Position numbers and translations under genes: made by a program. From contig CM045762.1 of the NCBI GenBank assembly GCA_025200525.1, positions 22,851,374 to 22,915,373 of the forward strand: 64,000 nucleotides of DNA, read 5' to 3'. Shown piece by piece: positions 11,501 through 22,886 of the stretch. The first letter of the stretch is position 1. Each line of letters starts with the position of its first letter. Below the pieces are notes generated by a model that saw only the letters and a list, made by a program, of their open reading frames with translations, was not told the DNA's origin and did no database searches. This stretch comes from Camellia lanceoleosa (Eukaryota; Streptophyta; Magnoliopsida; Ericales; Theaceae).

Positions 11501-12464
11501 TTTCTTCTCTTTTATTTACCTGCTTATGATGGTAGATTAGGGCACGTTTATATTAGCATACCTTATGCAATGCATGCGTGCATTTGTCTGAACATGCACC
11601 GGGCTCGGTACATCATACAAACTGCATCGTACTTTCAATTCCAATTTGAATACGTGCATCAAATAAAGTGCATTTCACATGCCATCTTTAGGGTTAGCCG
11701 AGCCTACTCTAGATTGCATCTATGCCTGTGTTGCGTTAGCCACTTAACATGAACTAGGACATGCATGCTTGCTAACTAGTTTATTGTTTTGGCACGGAGT
11801 ACAATGTAAGTATTTTACGCTTTAGCATACCACATACGTGTGAATGTTGCCATGACAGTATGCTTACCATGCGGCTAAGTGCTTATGTGAGATAAACTGT
11901 TTGAATGCCTGTGGGTGGAGGTTGGATTGCCTGAGTTGGGAAAACTCGTTGAAATCCGTGTTTTAGCCTACTTGCGAGTAGCAAATTCCAAAGTATTTTC
12001 AAAACGAACGGATATGCAATGTTTATTTCCAAATTAAGCAATCTAGTCTATACTTGTTTGCTGCGCGCATAACATAATAATTCTAGACTAATAATTGGAA
12101 TAAGAACATGTAATGTTTTCAAAAACGGATATCACGGTTAGTAGAGGCCGGTCTTCGGACCAGGCGAAAGGGGGTGCTCATAGCTGACCTTCCCCGATCG
12201 TACCCAAGCTCCCGAGCCAAGACCACTTTGGTGATGACGGACACGTGGCCTTGACCGAGTCGTGGTTTCCTAAATTCCCCATTTTAAAATATTTAGGTGG
12301 CGACTCTGTAATCTGGCAAAGCAGTCCATGTTTGGCACTACTTTTTCAAAAATCTGTCTTCTCAAACGATTTGCCAGAGTTGGACTCTTCGGTTCAGATT
12401 TAGAACCGCGACAAAAACAAAAAAGAGAGTCGATCAGAAGCGAGGTCCTCATGACGTGTTCTGA
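8549..12464 (+). repeat. 5' LTR of Ogre-like element
   Basis: Near-identical to 24820-28714 over almost its whole length. It starts TGCAGACACCCC while the 3' copy starts TGACACCCC, so the first bases have changed. The 3' edge lies at about 12462-12464, where similarity to the other LTR stops just after GACGTGTT. A core promoter candidate (CTATATAAGC) lies at 9160-9169. GCCGACCGGC-type palindromes occur near 8865 and 11100. Confidence 0.93.
9160..9169 (+). promoter_or_regulatory. TATA box of 5' LTR
   Basis: GCCTATATAAGCTCATC about 610 bases into the LTR; the identical box is at 25426-25435 in the 3' LTR. Position and conservation suggest the U3/R promoter, but no start site can be seen. Confidence 0.6.
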
Positions 12465-12484
12465 TTCTGGCGACTTCTTTGGGA
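12465..12484 (+). other. Primer-binding site region of Ogre-like element
   Basis: Directly after the LTR edge the sequence ATTCTGGCGACTTCTTTGGG begins with a TGGCGAC core as in primer sites of Ogre-type elements. I cannot verify which tRNA it matches. Confidence 0.6.
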
Positions 12485-13381
12485 GTTTAGAAAGCTTGAC
12501 TCGAACTCGTGATATCCTGTTTTGACTACACTTATGTGTTTCTTTGCATTGCATATGCATTGGTGCGCCTAGGACCGATGTTTGCCATCTGCCATTCTGA
12601 GCGGTTTCTTGGGAGGCTTGTCTTGTCAAGGCATGACCATAAGGCTAACGGTTATGGGCTCGACGAGATGGGAACACAAACCCGGTTTCTTTGGGGCACC
12701 CTTTTCGACCATTCGACCTAGTGCATATTCGGATCCATAGTGACCATTCCAAACTAGGACAGGTTGCTTACCCGATGTTAGGTTGTTTGAAACCGCCGCG
12801 TGCATAGTGAAACTCTAGCTCCTGACAAAATAGGACAGGGAAACCCTACCCCAACATAGGGGTGTATTGGCTCTCTTTTACCTGTTATATGCTTTCAGAG
12901 TGTATCTCCACAGGGAACACATATGTCAGTTTGCAAGGTTGGGTATCCGGCCTGAGGGCACCAGTAACAGTATTTTGGGAAATCAGTTATCTGTGGGTAC
13001 AAAATCCAGACTTGGGGGCAATGATTCAGAAACAGTGATCAGTATTTGAGGAATAGTATATCGAGTTCAGCGTGTTATCCAACCGTGTGTTGTATGTTTA
13101 TTTTACGTCGTTATGCTGTCCGATTTTTCTGTTATTTATACGCTTTATTTATCTTTTTACTAGGTAGTTGAGCACGATTGCTACCGACCCGATAGATATC
13201 CCCCAAGCACCCTGGGTTAGAGGCCGTCGACTCCTTCGATCTGAGGATCTGATAGACGGACAACCAGTGTACTACTCACTACCCCCGGTTACTAAACGGA
13301 GGTCAAGAAGCGAAGGACATCGATCTGCCGGTCGATTCAGAGGGCTTTATCTACCCACGTGTTCGGAGGGATCGGGATTAC
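12485..13381 (+). other. Leader between primer site and gag, no clear gene
   Basis: About 0.9 kb without a convincing frame. Ogre elements often carry an extra ORF1 upstream of gag. Here only a short frame (13168-13431, including VRGRRLLRSEDLIDGQPVYY) runs into the gag start region, and I cannot assign it. Confidence 0.5.
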
Positions 13382-15100
13382 ATGTCACCGACAGAGAGAA
13401 TATATACCAAGAATCCAACGAGCGAGGATAGCATGGCTAGTTTGGAGGAGATGGTGCGCCACCTTCAAGAGAGCATGAAAGCGATGCGGCGAGATGCTTC
13501 CGTCAGCGGATTTTGCGAACAACGAGCCCGGTTGTGAGAACGGCGAAGACAATTGCCAGACTAGAGCAGCAAACCGGGGCATCTGCTTCGCATCAAGTTC
13601 CTCCCCCACCAGGAATTCCAAACCTTGGGGAGACAGCCAATGTTCAGACTGATACGGAACTGCCCACAGGGCCACCCCCACCTCCAACCCTACCTCAAAT
13701 CCAACCTCAGCTATCAAAAACACCCACCAACCTACCGGACTCTCCCTTTGAGTTCGAGACCGATCCCACCGCACTAAAGTTGAGCAAGCTTGAAAAGCTG
13801 TTCAAGAGATCCCAAGGGGTCAAGACCATCCCCGATATTGAAGATGGATACACCGATACAGCTGTGATGCTGCCCGACAGATTCAAGATGCCCCATATTG
13901 ATCGGTTTGACGGGTCCGGGGACCCCATGGTGCACTTGAGACTATTTTCAGATATCCTAAGGCCAATGGGCCTCAGCAGGCTTCAGAAGTTGTCTTTATT
14001 TGGCCGGACCTTGTCAGGTGTGGCATCCGCATGGTATGCCAAGCTAGAAGATGACGCCAAGAGAAATTGGGACGAAATGGCTGAGGCCTTCATCGCACAG
14101 TACTCATACAACACACAGATTGAGATTACGACCCGTGATCTCGAGACAACTAGGCAAGAGCCTAAGGAGAGTTTTTCAGAGTTCGTAACCAGATGGAGGG
14201 CCAAGGCTTCGATGATGACCTTGAGACCCACGGACAAAGACCAGATTCGGATGATTGTGCGCAATCTACAGCCGAAATTGATGCAAAAGATGATAGTAGT
14301 CCCCTTTCCTACTTTTTCTGACCTACATGAAATGGGGGTGCAGATTGAAGATGCCTTGAAGCAAGGCTGGATTGATAATGATCGGGAGCAACCCCGAAGG
14401 ACCTTCAACCGCAACACTAATGCGGGCCCGAGTGGCGCATCTACTACGAGAACCTCCGAAGTGAGCATGGTCACCACTAACCCCCCACAAAGAAATACGG
14501 CAGCTTCGCCATTCTCCGGTGCGTCCGGAAGCAACCCGCAAACAACTAAATACCCACCCAGAAACACCAGAACTTTCGCTCCACTCTATATGCCCCTATC
14601 CAAAGCTCTGGGGGGTTTTGATAAAAAAAGGGCACCTGAAGCCCCTGGAGCCGCGGCCCTTACCAGAAAAACTCCCCCCTACCCATAACCCAGCCAAGTA
14701 TTGTGCGTTTCACCAGCAGCACGGTCACGACACCGACCAGTGCTATCGGTTACGCCATGAAATTCAAGATCTCATCGATAACGGGGTGATCTTGCCTCCC
14801 GAAAAACCCAATGTTACTACAAATCCTCTCCCCACACATAACCAAGCTCCACCACCCAAAAGACTTAATTTCATCCATACCGAGGGCATGTCCTACGACC
14901 CTAGTATCTATATCACACCTACCCACCTGCCAAAATCAGAGGTGTTCCTCCCCGATTGCGCCGATTTGTGCATGATGGACATCTCCGTGACCCAACCTAA
15001 GCCAGTGGTGGTGACCACCGAGAACAGGAGAGATGAGACCCCGAAGGAAAAGAGAGTTGTTGAGTCAGAGTCTGCGGAATCTGAGAGTTATATGGGTTAG
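13382..15100 (+). pseudogene. Gag of Ogre-like element, frameshifted
   Basis: It starts MSPTERIYTKNPTSEDSMAS at 13382. The frame shifts near 13500 into a 391-residue frame (13513-14688) with the gag capsid core: FDGSGDPMVHLRLFSDILRP, LFGRTLSGVASAWYAKLEDD and ESFSEFVTRWRAKASMM. A second shift at the six-G run 14610-14615 moves the rest to the frame 14519-15100, where the knuckle CAFHQQHGHDTDQC lies. Removing one G would keep the frame, so this is probably a one-base slip. Gag makes the particle and binds element RNA. Confidence 0.9.
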
Positions 15101-15157
15101 ACATACAGTCCGAGTGACTACATTTCATCGATAGGCCAAGATAGGTCTGAGATAGAA

Positions 15158-15703
15158 TTGCCAACAGGGGGAGAGTTGTGTATGATCCAAGGGGATAGTC
15201 CGGGACAGGGAACAAATGATGTAACAGCTGCGGAGGAGGACCTGGCCAATCTCCAATTTTACAGTGACCAATACCCAGAAGATGCAGTAGTTGCATGGTT
15301 CGATTATGAGGATTCAGCAGAAGCAACCGGGTGGTTGGACGATCAGCCCGATGTGGTAGGAGAATTTCAAGCAGAGCATAGTTCAGCAGGAATGAGAATA
15401 TCAGCGACGGCCGGAAGGGTCGAAGAGCAGGATACATCGCCGGAGGGCGCCGGTGTCAAGAATTTCGCCCGAGATTGGAACATTTTGAGTACGGAGATGA
15501 TTGAACAACCAGCTATGTCAGAACAAGTAATTTTTGAAGATTCCGAGAGAATTAGGAAAGCAAAGGCCCATGTGGGAGTTGAAACTACTGTGTGCACAGG
15601 AACCGAGAATACTGCAGGCATGTGGATGGAAGATGCTGCAAGCGCAAGAATAGTCATACCAGAGCCGGACAGGTGCCTGTCGGTCGTTGATGGAATGTGG
15701 TGA
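15158..15703 (+). pseudogene. Acidic gag-protease linker frame
   Basis: A 181-residue frame in phase with the surrounding gag-pro reading but bounded by stops (TAG at about 15098, TGA at about 15702). It is rich in Glu, Asp, Ala and Ser, with no domain I recognise. Long variable linkers between the zinc knuckle and protease are common in Ogre/Tat polyproteins. Function unknown. Confidence 0.6.
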
Positions 15704-15793
15704 GAAGATGAGGACCTATGTCTTGCCCACACGGATGAAGATTCGGGGAATAACCAACCCGATAACACTTGGTACCTTGGAGAGGTCAACCAC

Positions 15794-17462
15794 ATGACGA
15801 GAAGTGGGCGATATTTCAAACCCCTACACTTGGATCAACCAGAGGCCTCAGGGAAGGATAGGGAAGTCGAGAAGCAAAAGGAGAAGCAACTTGAGGAAGA
15901 AGCTGTTCTCAAGCAGTTGAAAAAGATACAAGCAGACATCTCCATTTGGGGGCTGCTCATGGCCTCGCGAGTACACAGGCAGGCTGTTTTGACGGCCATG
16001 GACAAGGCCAAACTCTCCATAGAAACTACACCAGAGCAGCTGCTTGGGCTGGTCTTCCCGGGAGAAGGTTCCCCGACGTTGACCTTTTCAGATAAAGAAC
16101 TTCCACTTGAGGGCGTAAATCACAACAAACCCCTCTACATTTCTGTGGAATGTAGAGATAAGTGGATACCGGTGGTACTTGTCGATACCGGGTCTGCCAT
16201 CAACGTCTGCCCAGCAAGGACGGCGTATGCAATTGGCTTGAAAACTGCAGATTTCATACCAACACCAGTCATCCGGCGTCGACAACACAAGTAGAGAAGT
16301 AATGGGAGCGATTAAAGTTCAGACAAAGGTCGGGCCGGGACGACACGAGATAGATTTCCATGTCCAAGAAGTTCCCGCGACTTTTAATTTGCTTTTAGGG
16401 CGGCCGTGGCTGCATCAGGTGAAGGCAGTATCATCTACTTTGCATCAAATGGTGAAATACCCCTACGGGAAGGGAGTAGCCATCGTCTTTGGGAATTCAT
16501 CAATCCACCCACCACTGGAAGTATCCACACCTGTTCTAGAAATCGAGCACGGCATGGAAGATGTGTTCATATCAGGTTTTACCTTGGCTGAGGCTCAGGT
16601 CGTACAGAATATCATGGCCGCTAACGAAGGGATATATGTCAGTGCTCAAGTAGTGTATCTCATGAACAAGCTCCAATACATCCCCGGGATGGGATTAGGA
16701 AAGAGCGGCCGTAAGGGCATTACAGCGTCGGCCGAAGTGCCGCACAACCCTCATACCTTCGGCTTGGGTTATCTGCCCACCAAGGAAGATTGGGTAAGGA
16801 AAGGAAAAGAGATGGCTAGAAGAGCCAAAGCAAAACAGATGGGGAAACCTTTTGAATTGATGCATCAGCCCACTCAAGGTACCCTAAACGGACGCTTCAT
16901 CCGGGAATGGGAGGATTTTCCGTTCTGTGGTTTTCCAGAACCGTGGCTGAACGCAGAGAAGAAGCGCGTGCCGGGCTTCGAAATTTTCTTTGACTTACAG
17001 ATACTTGGGGATGATGTTGTTGAAAAGCAGACAGACCCGATAGTCGAGATTGAGCAGAGCAGGGAAATGGAGTCTGAGGACGCCGAGCTTGAAATGGGGG
17101 TAGCACTGGCATGTCTACTTTCAGATCCTTCGATCGACCAGTTGTGCTTGGGGGATAACTCCTCGGTGTCCATGATCGGAGATGAAACGGCTGCGGGCCT
17201 ACAATCAGCTATTTTGGATGCACCTATCGCACCCTCCCTCACCTGGCAGTACGAGGAGAGGTTCTTATCTAGCAGCATCGGGTCAGGTAGTGAGCCGGAA
17301 TCTGATTCCACTGAGTCTTGTGAGTCGGAATCAGGTTCCAGCTCGTCTAAGTCTGAGTTCGGTATTCCTGGGGGTGATAACCCGGATGCCGATCTGTCGG
17401 TCGTCTTTTCTTTCTCTTTTGAGTCTGTTGTATGTAAGAATTGGACGGTTCGAAGTATCTAA
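15794..17462 (+). pseudogene. Protease with G-patch-like motif, Ogre-like element
   Basis: Two frames, 15794-16294 and 16302-17462, separated by a TAG. The first carries the protease active site VVLVDTGSAINVCP (canonical D-T-G) and ends at about residue 166. The second supplies the protease end with FNLLLGRPWLHQVKAV, then a glycine-rich segment YIPGMGLGKSGRKGI that looks like a G-patch motif, then GYLPTKEDW and a Ser/Glu-rich tail. G-patch motifs downstream of protease bind nucleic acid in some retroelements; that role here is inference. The stop between the parts inactivates the copy. Confidence 0.85.
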
Positions 17463-17880
17463 TGAGAATGAGGTGACTGTGGTTTTAGTACTTTTACGTG
17501 CCTTTGGTTTATTGCTTAAATCAGACTTTCAAAATTTTGATGAAAGCAGCGAGGACGAAATTCCTCGGTTTTGCAACGACTAATTGAACAAGAGCGAGAG
17601 GTTTGTTAAACCCTTAATGGATGAAATCATTACCGTGAACATTAGTGCTTGAGAAGGACCCGGTGGTCAGATCGGGTCCACGTTGTCTTCGGAGGAACGC
17701 GAGCGCTTAGTCGCTTTATTAAAAGATTTCAAAGATGTTTTCGCGTGGTCCTACGAAGACATGCCCGAATTGATCTGAGATTGTACTGACCGGATCCTCT
17801 TGACCCGAGGCCCTGACATCAGCGAAACTCAGAGGATCCGCCTGATTGGGCCATTAAAATCAAAGAAGAGGTCACCATGA
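17463..17880 (+). pseudogene. Pre-RT segment with stops
   Basis: Short pieces of a Tat pre-RT region are readable: RLVALLKDFKDVFAWSYEDM near 17708-17770, then stops and a frame change before the RT proper. In Ogre elements an intron lies between protease and RT; this region would be the place, but I cannot delimit splice sites by eye. Confidence 0.65.
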
Positions 17881-19605
17881 TTGACGGGCTTCTCCGTATC
17901 CGAATACCCGACTTGGTTGGCCAACATTGTTCCAGTGCCGAAGAAGGATGGCAGAATCCGGGTATGTGTGGACTTCAGGGATTTGAACAGAGCCAGTCCG
18001 AAAGATGACTTCCCCCTGCCGCATATCGACGAGTTGGTAGATTTCACAGCAGGGCATGCTTTGCTCTCGTTCATGGATGGCTTTTCAGGCTATAATCAGA
18101 TAGTAATGGCACCCGAAGACCGGGAGAAAACTGCTTTTACCACCCCGTGGGGTACATATTGCTACAGAGTGATGCCATTTGGATTGAAAAACGCTGGGGC
18201 TACATATCAACGGGCTGCAACCACAATATTACATGACATGATCCATAAAGAGGTTGAGGTGTACGTGGACGACATGATCGTCAAGTCCAAAGAAAGAGAG
18301 GGCCACTACACCGCCTTGTAAAAGTTTTTCCAAAGGATCAGGGAATTTCGGCTGCGGTTGAATCCTCAGAAGTGTACATTTGGTGTTACAGAGGGGAAAA
18401 TGCTGGGATTTTTTATTACACAAAGGGGCATCGAGGTCGACCCTTCCAAAATCAAGGCCATCTTAGAAATGCCCCCACCAATGACTGAAAAAGAGGTGCG
18501 CGGCTTTCTAGGTAAAGTGCAATTCATAAGGCGGTTTATTTCAAAACTAACCTTAACTTGTGAACCACTTTTTGGTCTTCTAAAGAAAGGAAAGAAGTTC
18601 CATTGGGACGGCCGATGCCAAGCTGCATTTGAACAGATTAAAGAGTATCTACAGAATCCGCCCGTGTTGTCACCACCAAAGCCGGGGAAGCCGTTGATAT
18701 TGTATCTGTGAGTGACTGAGACTACAATGGGCTGTATGCTCGCACAAGAGTCGGAAGATAAAGTGGAAAGGGCCATCTACTATCTGACCAAGAAGATGCT
18801 CGATTACGAGACCCGCTACACTCCGCTGGAGAAGGCATGTCTGGCCTTGGTATGGGCTACTAGGAAGCTACGGCACTACCTGTTAGCTCACTCTGTAATG
18901 TTGGTTTCACGACTTGATCCCATCAAATATCTTTTCGAGAAACCGGCACTTACGGGTAGGCTAGCTCGTTGGCTGCTGTTGCTCTCCGAATTTGACCTCA
19001 AGTATGTGACGCGTAAGTCAGTGAAAGGAAGAGCGGTGGCAGAGTTCCTTGCCGACCACCCGGTTGAAGGGGATGAAGCGGTTGAGTACCTATTCCCAGA
19101 TGAAGCTATTCTGCATATCGAAGATGAAACTTGGACGATGTACTTTGACGGAGCGTCAAATCAATACGGATACGGGATAGGAGTGTTGCTGATAGCACCT
19201 AACGATTCCCGTATCCCTTTAGCATTCAAGCTTCGGTTCAAAGTCTCGAACAATGAGGCAGAGTATGAGGCATGTATTGCCGGTTTAGAAGCTGCCCTAG
19301 AACTAGGGGCAAGGCGATTGGACGTCATTGGAGATTCGAACCTAGTTGTCTCTCAAGCGAAAGGAGACTGGAAAGTCAAGGAGGAGAAGATGATAATTTA
19401 CCATAAGACTTTGGATTTGTTAATCCCTCGGTTTGAAAAGCTAAATTTCACTCACCTAGTGAGAGAGAACAACAGGTTTGCAGATTCGCTAGCAACTCTA
19501 TCTTCCATGATAGACATCCCATCTGGGGTCCGGATGCGTCTAGTTATTATTGACCAGAAATTTGCACCTGCCTACGAGTCAATCTCTGCCATAGATGAAG
19601 TGTAG
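17881..19605 (+). pseudogene. RT, RNase H and second RNase H of Ogre-like element
   Basis: RT boxes: NIVPVPKKDGRIRVCVDFRD, FPLPHIDELVDFTAGHALLS, YCYRVMPFGLKNAGATYQRA and catalytic YVDDMIVKS. A TAA (about 18319) follows, then the thumb/connection (GVTEGKMLGFFITQRGIEVD), a TGA (about 18709), and the classical RNase H. After it comes a second RNase H of archaeal type, with WTMYFDGASNQYGYGIGVLL, SNNEAEYEACIAGLEAALEL and GDSNLVVSQAKGDW, which includes acidic D, E, D residues. Dual RNase H is diagnostic for the Tat clade. A TAG ends the frame before integrase. The stops look like single-base changes. Confidence 0.95.
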
Positions 19606-19611
19606 GATAAC

Positions 19612-20870
19612 AACCCTTGGTATCACGATATATGGAACTTCTTGGAAAAGGAGGCATATCCACCAGGGGCAAATGCCAAGGACAAGAGGGCAATCAGAAG
19701 AATGGCTGTTCAGTTTATCATCTGCGGAGGTAAGTTGTACAAAAGAGGTCATCTGGGAATGCACAAGCTGTGTGTGGAAGCCGAAGAGTCGAAGCGCCTG
19801 ATGGAGGCCATCCATGGAGGAGAGTGTGGGGCACATATGAATGGGGTGATGCTGGCACGAAAGATCCTCAAACAAGGCTACTACTGGTCTACTATGGAGG
19901 AAGATTGTATCGGCTTTGTTCGGCGATGCCACAAATGTCAGATTCACGCAAACCGCATGAACATCCCGTCGTCAAAGTTGTACAACATGACGTCGCCATG
20001 ACCGTTCTCTGTCTGGGGAATTGATGTAATCGGAGCTATTACGCCAAAGGGGTCGAATGGGCTTGAGTTCATCTTGGTAGCGATAGATTATTTCACAAAG
20101 TGGGTCGAGGCCCAATCTTATGCTGTGTTGAAGGCTTCGCAGGTCACAAAGTTTATCAGAAACAACATTATCTGCCGTTACGGAGTCCCGAATGAAATCA
20201 TTTCGGACAATGGTTCTCACTTCAAGAAGGAGGTGATTGATTTGTTGCAGAAGTATAATGTGGCTTTTCATAAGTCATCCACGTATTGGCCGCAGACCAA
20301 CGGAGCAGTTGAGGCCGCCAACAAAAACATCAAACACATACTGCAGAAGATGGTGGAAACCTATCGGGACTGGCCAGATAAGTTGCCGTTTGCTCTGTGG
20401 GGCTACCGAACTTCAATTAGAACTTCTCTAAGGCGACTCAGTATTCCTTGGTATACGGGATGGAGGTATTCTACCTATAGAGATTGAGGTCCGTCTCTAC
20501 GAGTATTGGTGAGTGTCGGATAGCCGAGGCAGATTAGCGGCAGAGCGATTCGAGGAACTCATGCTCTTTGATGAAAGGAGATTAAAAGCAGCATACCATG
20601 TCCAAGGATATCGTAGCAGAATCGCCGGGCTTTTAATAAGAAAGTTAAGTCGAGAATTTGAAGGAAGGAGATTTGGTGCTCAAAGACAATCGAGCTCCCA
20701 TCCACGACCCAAGGGCAAGTTCGGACCCAATTGACGGGTCCCTATATCATCAAGTCTATATGGTCGATGGAGCTGTGGTTACGATGGATCTAGATGGCCT
20801 AGAGTTCTCCGGCCGATCAACATGGACAAGTTGAAGAAATATTACCCTGAGAGGCTCGCTGGTAAAACCT
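19612..20870 (+). pseudogene. Integrase of Ogre-like element
   Basis: Zinc-binding HHCC region includes HGGECGAHMNGVMLARKILK and RRCHKCQIHANRMN. A TGA replaces a Trp codon at about 19999. The DDE core follows: FSVWGIDVIGAITPKGSNGL (first D), GVPNEIISDNGSHFKKEV (second D), and TNGAVEAANKNIKHILQKM (E). A frameshift after RTSIRTSL (about 20430) separates the C-terminal domain, where FDERRLKAAYHVQGY and the GPYIIKSIW box near 20735 are readable. No chromodomain was seen, as expected for Tat. The enzyme inserts cDNA into the genome; this copy is broken. Confidence 0.93.
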
Positions 20871-21535
20871 AAGGGCGACCTAGGCAAAATTCAGAGCATA
20901 AAAAAATTAGAAAATATAAAAATTGAGCTCGCAAAGTTGAAAACCCGCAAAGGGCGGCTTTGGCAAAAGTTAGAGCGCAAAAGGAGAGTGAAAATACTCG
21001 AGTAAACCCAAGCCTGAACTACGTAAGGCTTGATTCCCATCTTTGGGATACGTAGGCAGCTTCGTCCCGAAGTTCAGCCATAAACTTTTCCTCGATCAAC
21101 TTTGTCCATTTGATCATCTTGGTCATCTTTGTCCGTCAGCATTTATCGCAATCTCCGGTACAGTGCTATTCAGACTAGGGGCAACTTTCCGTTGCCATAC
21201 AGTGCCGCGGTACCATTCAGACAAGGGGCAACTTTCCAGTTGCTAGGATCCGGGTTTGTACATCTCAGCGACAGATCTCAGGCGTGTCCAGTTCTGATCC
21301 ATATCGAAAATAGTTTTGAAAATTTTTGATGAAGATGACTTTGTTCAAATAAATCTTTTTACAACTAAGACCATTTCTGGACCAAAACGGAAAATTTTCA
21401 GTACCACAACCTTCAATTTCATTGATTTCAAATAGAGTTCTCTTGCTCTTGCATACAATCGAAGTTGCTTTTTATTACATTCATAAAGAAAACTTGAAAG
21501 TACTGGTAAAGCAATAAACCCGGGGCATGGTCAAG
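20871..21535 (+). other. Spacer downstream of integrase
   Basis: About 0.66 kb without a coding call. It contains a short direct repeat of CAGTGC...ATTCAGAC..GGGGCAACTTTCC at about 21164-21240. It separates pol from the convergent antisense frame. Confidence 0.5.
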
Positions 21536-22886
21536 TCAAAGGTCCCTGCGCCCCCTCCCGGAGCTGGTCGAAGCCTCTGATGCCAAAGTGGGCCCTTCCT
21601 GTGCCTCTTCATTGAGCCAATCTAAGCACTCATCAGACAAAGTGCAATTGAAAGTAGGGGCGGGAGGCAGGAGTTCTCTAGTCCTCCACTGTCGCACTGT
21701 GATAAAATTGCACAACCTCGGATTGTAAATGTAGTGATACTCTATCCTTCGTGGACAAGTCTGGTCATGACCAAACTGGCGCAGGATACGGAATGGAAAG
21801 TAGAAAACACAGTGAGTTAGGCCAATCAAACGGATCCCAGTGTCCTGGAACATGCTATAGCTCATTGCTGGGAGATTGAGCCAAGGACAACGCCACGCAA
21901 TGCGGTCTGCGGACAAACTGCACATCCACTCGAACCACCAGCCCTCATCAAGGGCGTCGACTAGGCGTTGTCGAAGAAAGTAATGAAGTTGAGTAAGCCG
22001 GACAAGAGTCCACAACCCGCAGTTTATCCATCAACCATACCTAGGGAGGGATGAAAAATGAGAGAATAAAGAATAGAAAGTTGTATGATGAGAGAACAAG
22101 TGAGAAAAGGGTTTTGTGAGGAAAAATCGAGCTCGAGAGCCGAGTGGTGTGAGCAGACATAAATGTGAGATTGGGTGGGAAATATTACCTGCAGTAATAA
22201 TGGACTCCCTGCTAATCTGGTCGTCTCTCGATGGTAAAAGGCGTCTAAACCCAAAGAACGCCTCAAACGAGTCATGGCAATGCGACTTTGCCTTCCTTCA
22301 AGCCTTGGGCAACCTCAATCAACCGGACACTAGACCCTCCGAACCCGAGAGAGCGAAATGAGATAGCATGCACAAGCAGAGGGCATGCCGTCGAAAGCCT
22401 TGCCAATAATGGTCACTCGGTCACCCATATCGAAAAGCGATGAACCGGGCTAGGAATGTCCGGCATTCCGTCGAATCGAAGATCGAGAATTGTGCATGGT
22501 AAAGCCACACGTCTCCTAAAGCTCGGGCATGGCGAAATTGAGTTGGGGAGAATCTCCTCATTGCGTTGATTCCATTAGAGCTTGGAAATCTTCAAAAGTG
22601 GGACACACCTCTTGCCGCTAAAACTAAAGACATGTGTTCTGGGTTCCAAAACCTTGCATGCATGGAGGAATGGAAAATGCAAAGTGCGGCGCAAAGTGAA
22701 TAGTGCGTTTATGCCGAAAGCCCGAAAATTCAGCTTTTTCGAGCCATCCAAGTTGTTAATCCAAGTTGCGAGATTTTGGGCAAGAAATTCTTCCATTTGG
22801 AGCAAATCAGTGTGGAAATGAAGGAAACCCCGAAGTTGAGACGCTTTTGAAGAAGATAAGGTTGAGTGAAGGACAGATGTCAACAT
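21536..22886 (-). pseudogene. Antisense reading frame of Ogre-like element
   Basis: Minus-strand frames 22886-22575 and 22015-21536, linked by stop-containing sequence, form one protein-like track opposite to gag-pol. The first contains NLDGSKKLNFRAFGINALFT and FSFSGKRCVPLLKI; the second WTLVRLTQLHYFLRQRLVD, YSMFQDTGIRLIGLTHCVFY and an acidic, Ser-rich end. Tat-clade elements often carry such an antisense ORF between integrase and the 3' LTR. The sequence resembles plant transposon-associated domains of unknown function (DUF7745-like from memory, unverified). The role is unknown. It could be spliced: short breaks between frames might be introns, or decay. Confidence 0.65.

Noticed and set aside
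9583..12721. Frames of 60-119 codons within the Ogre LTR, such as 9583-9900 and 12270-12629
   Set aside because: They lie in LTR sequence, are not conserved between the two LTR copies in length, and match no domain.
13983..14567. Minus-strand frame of 194 codons inside gag
   Set aside because: It is the shadow of the gag capsid frame on the plus strand, which has clear domain matches.
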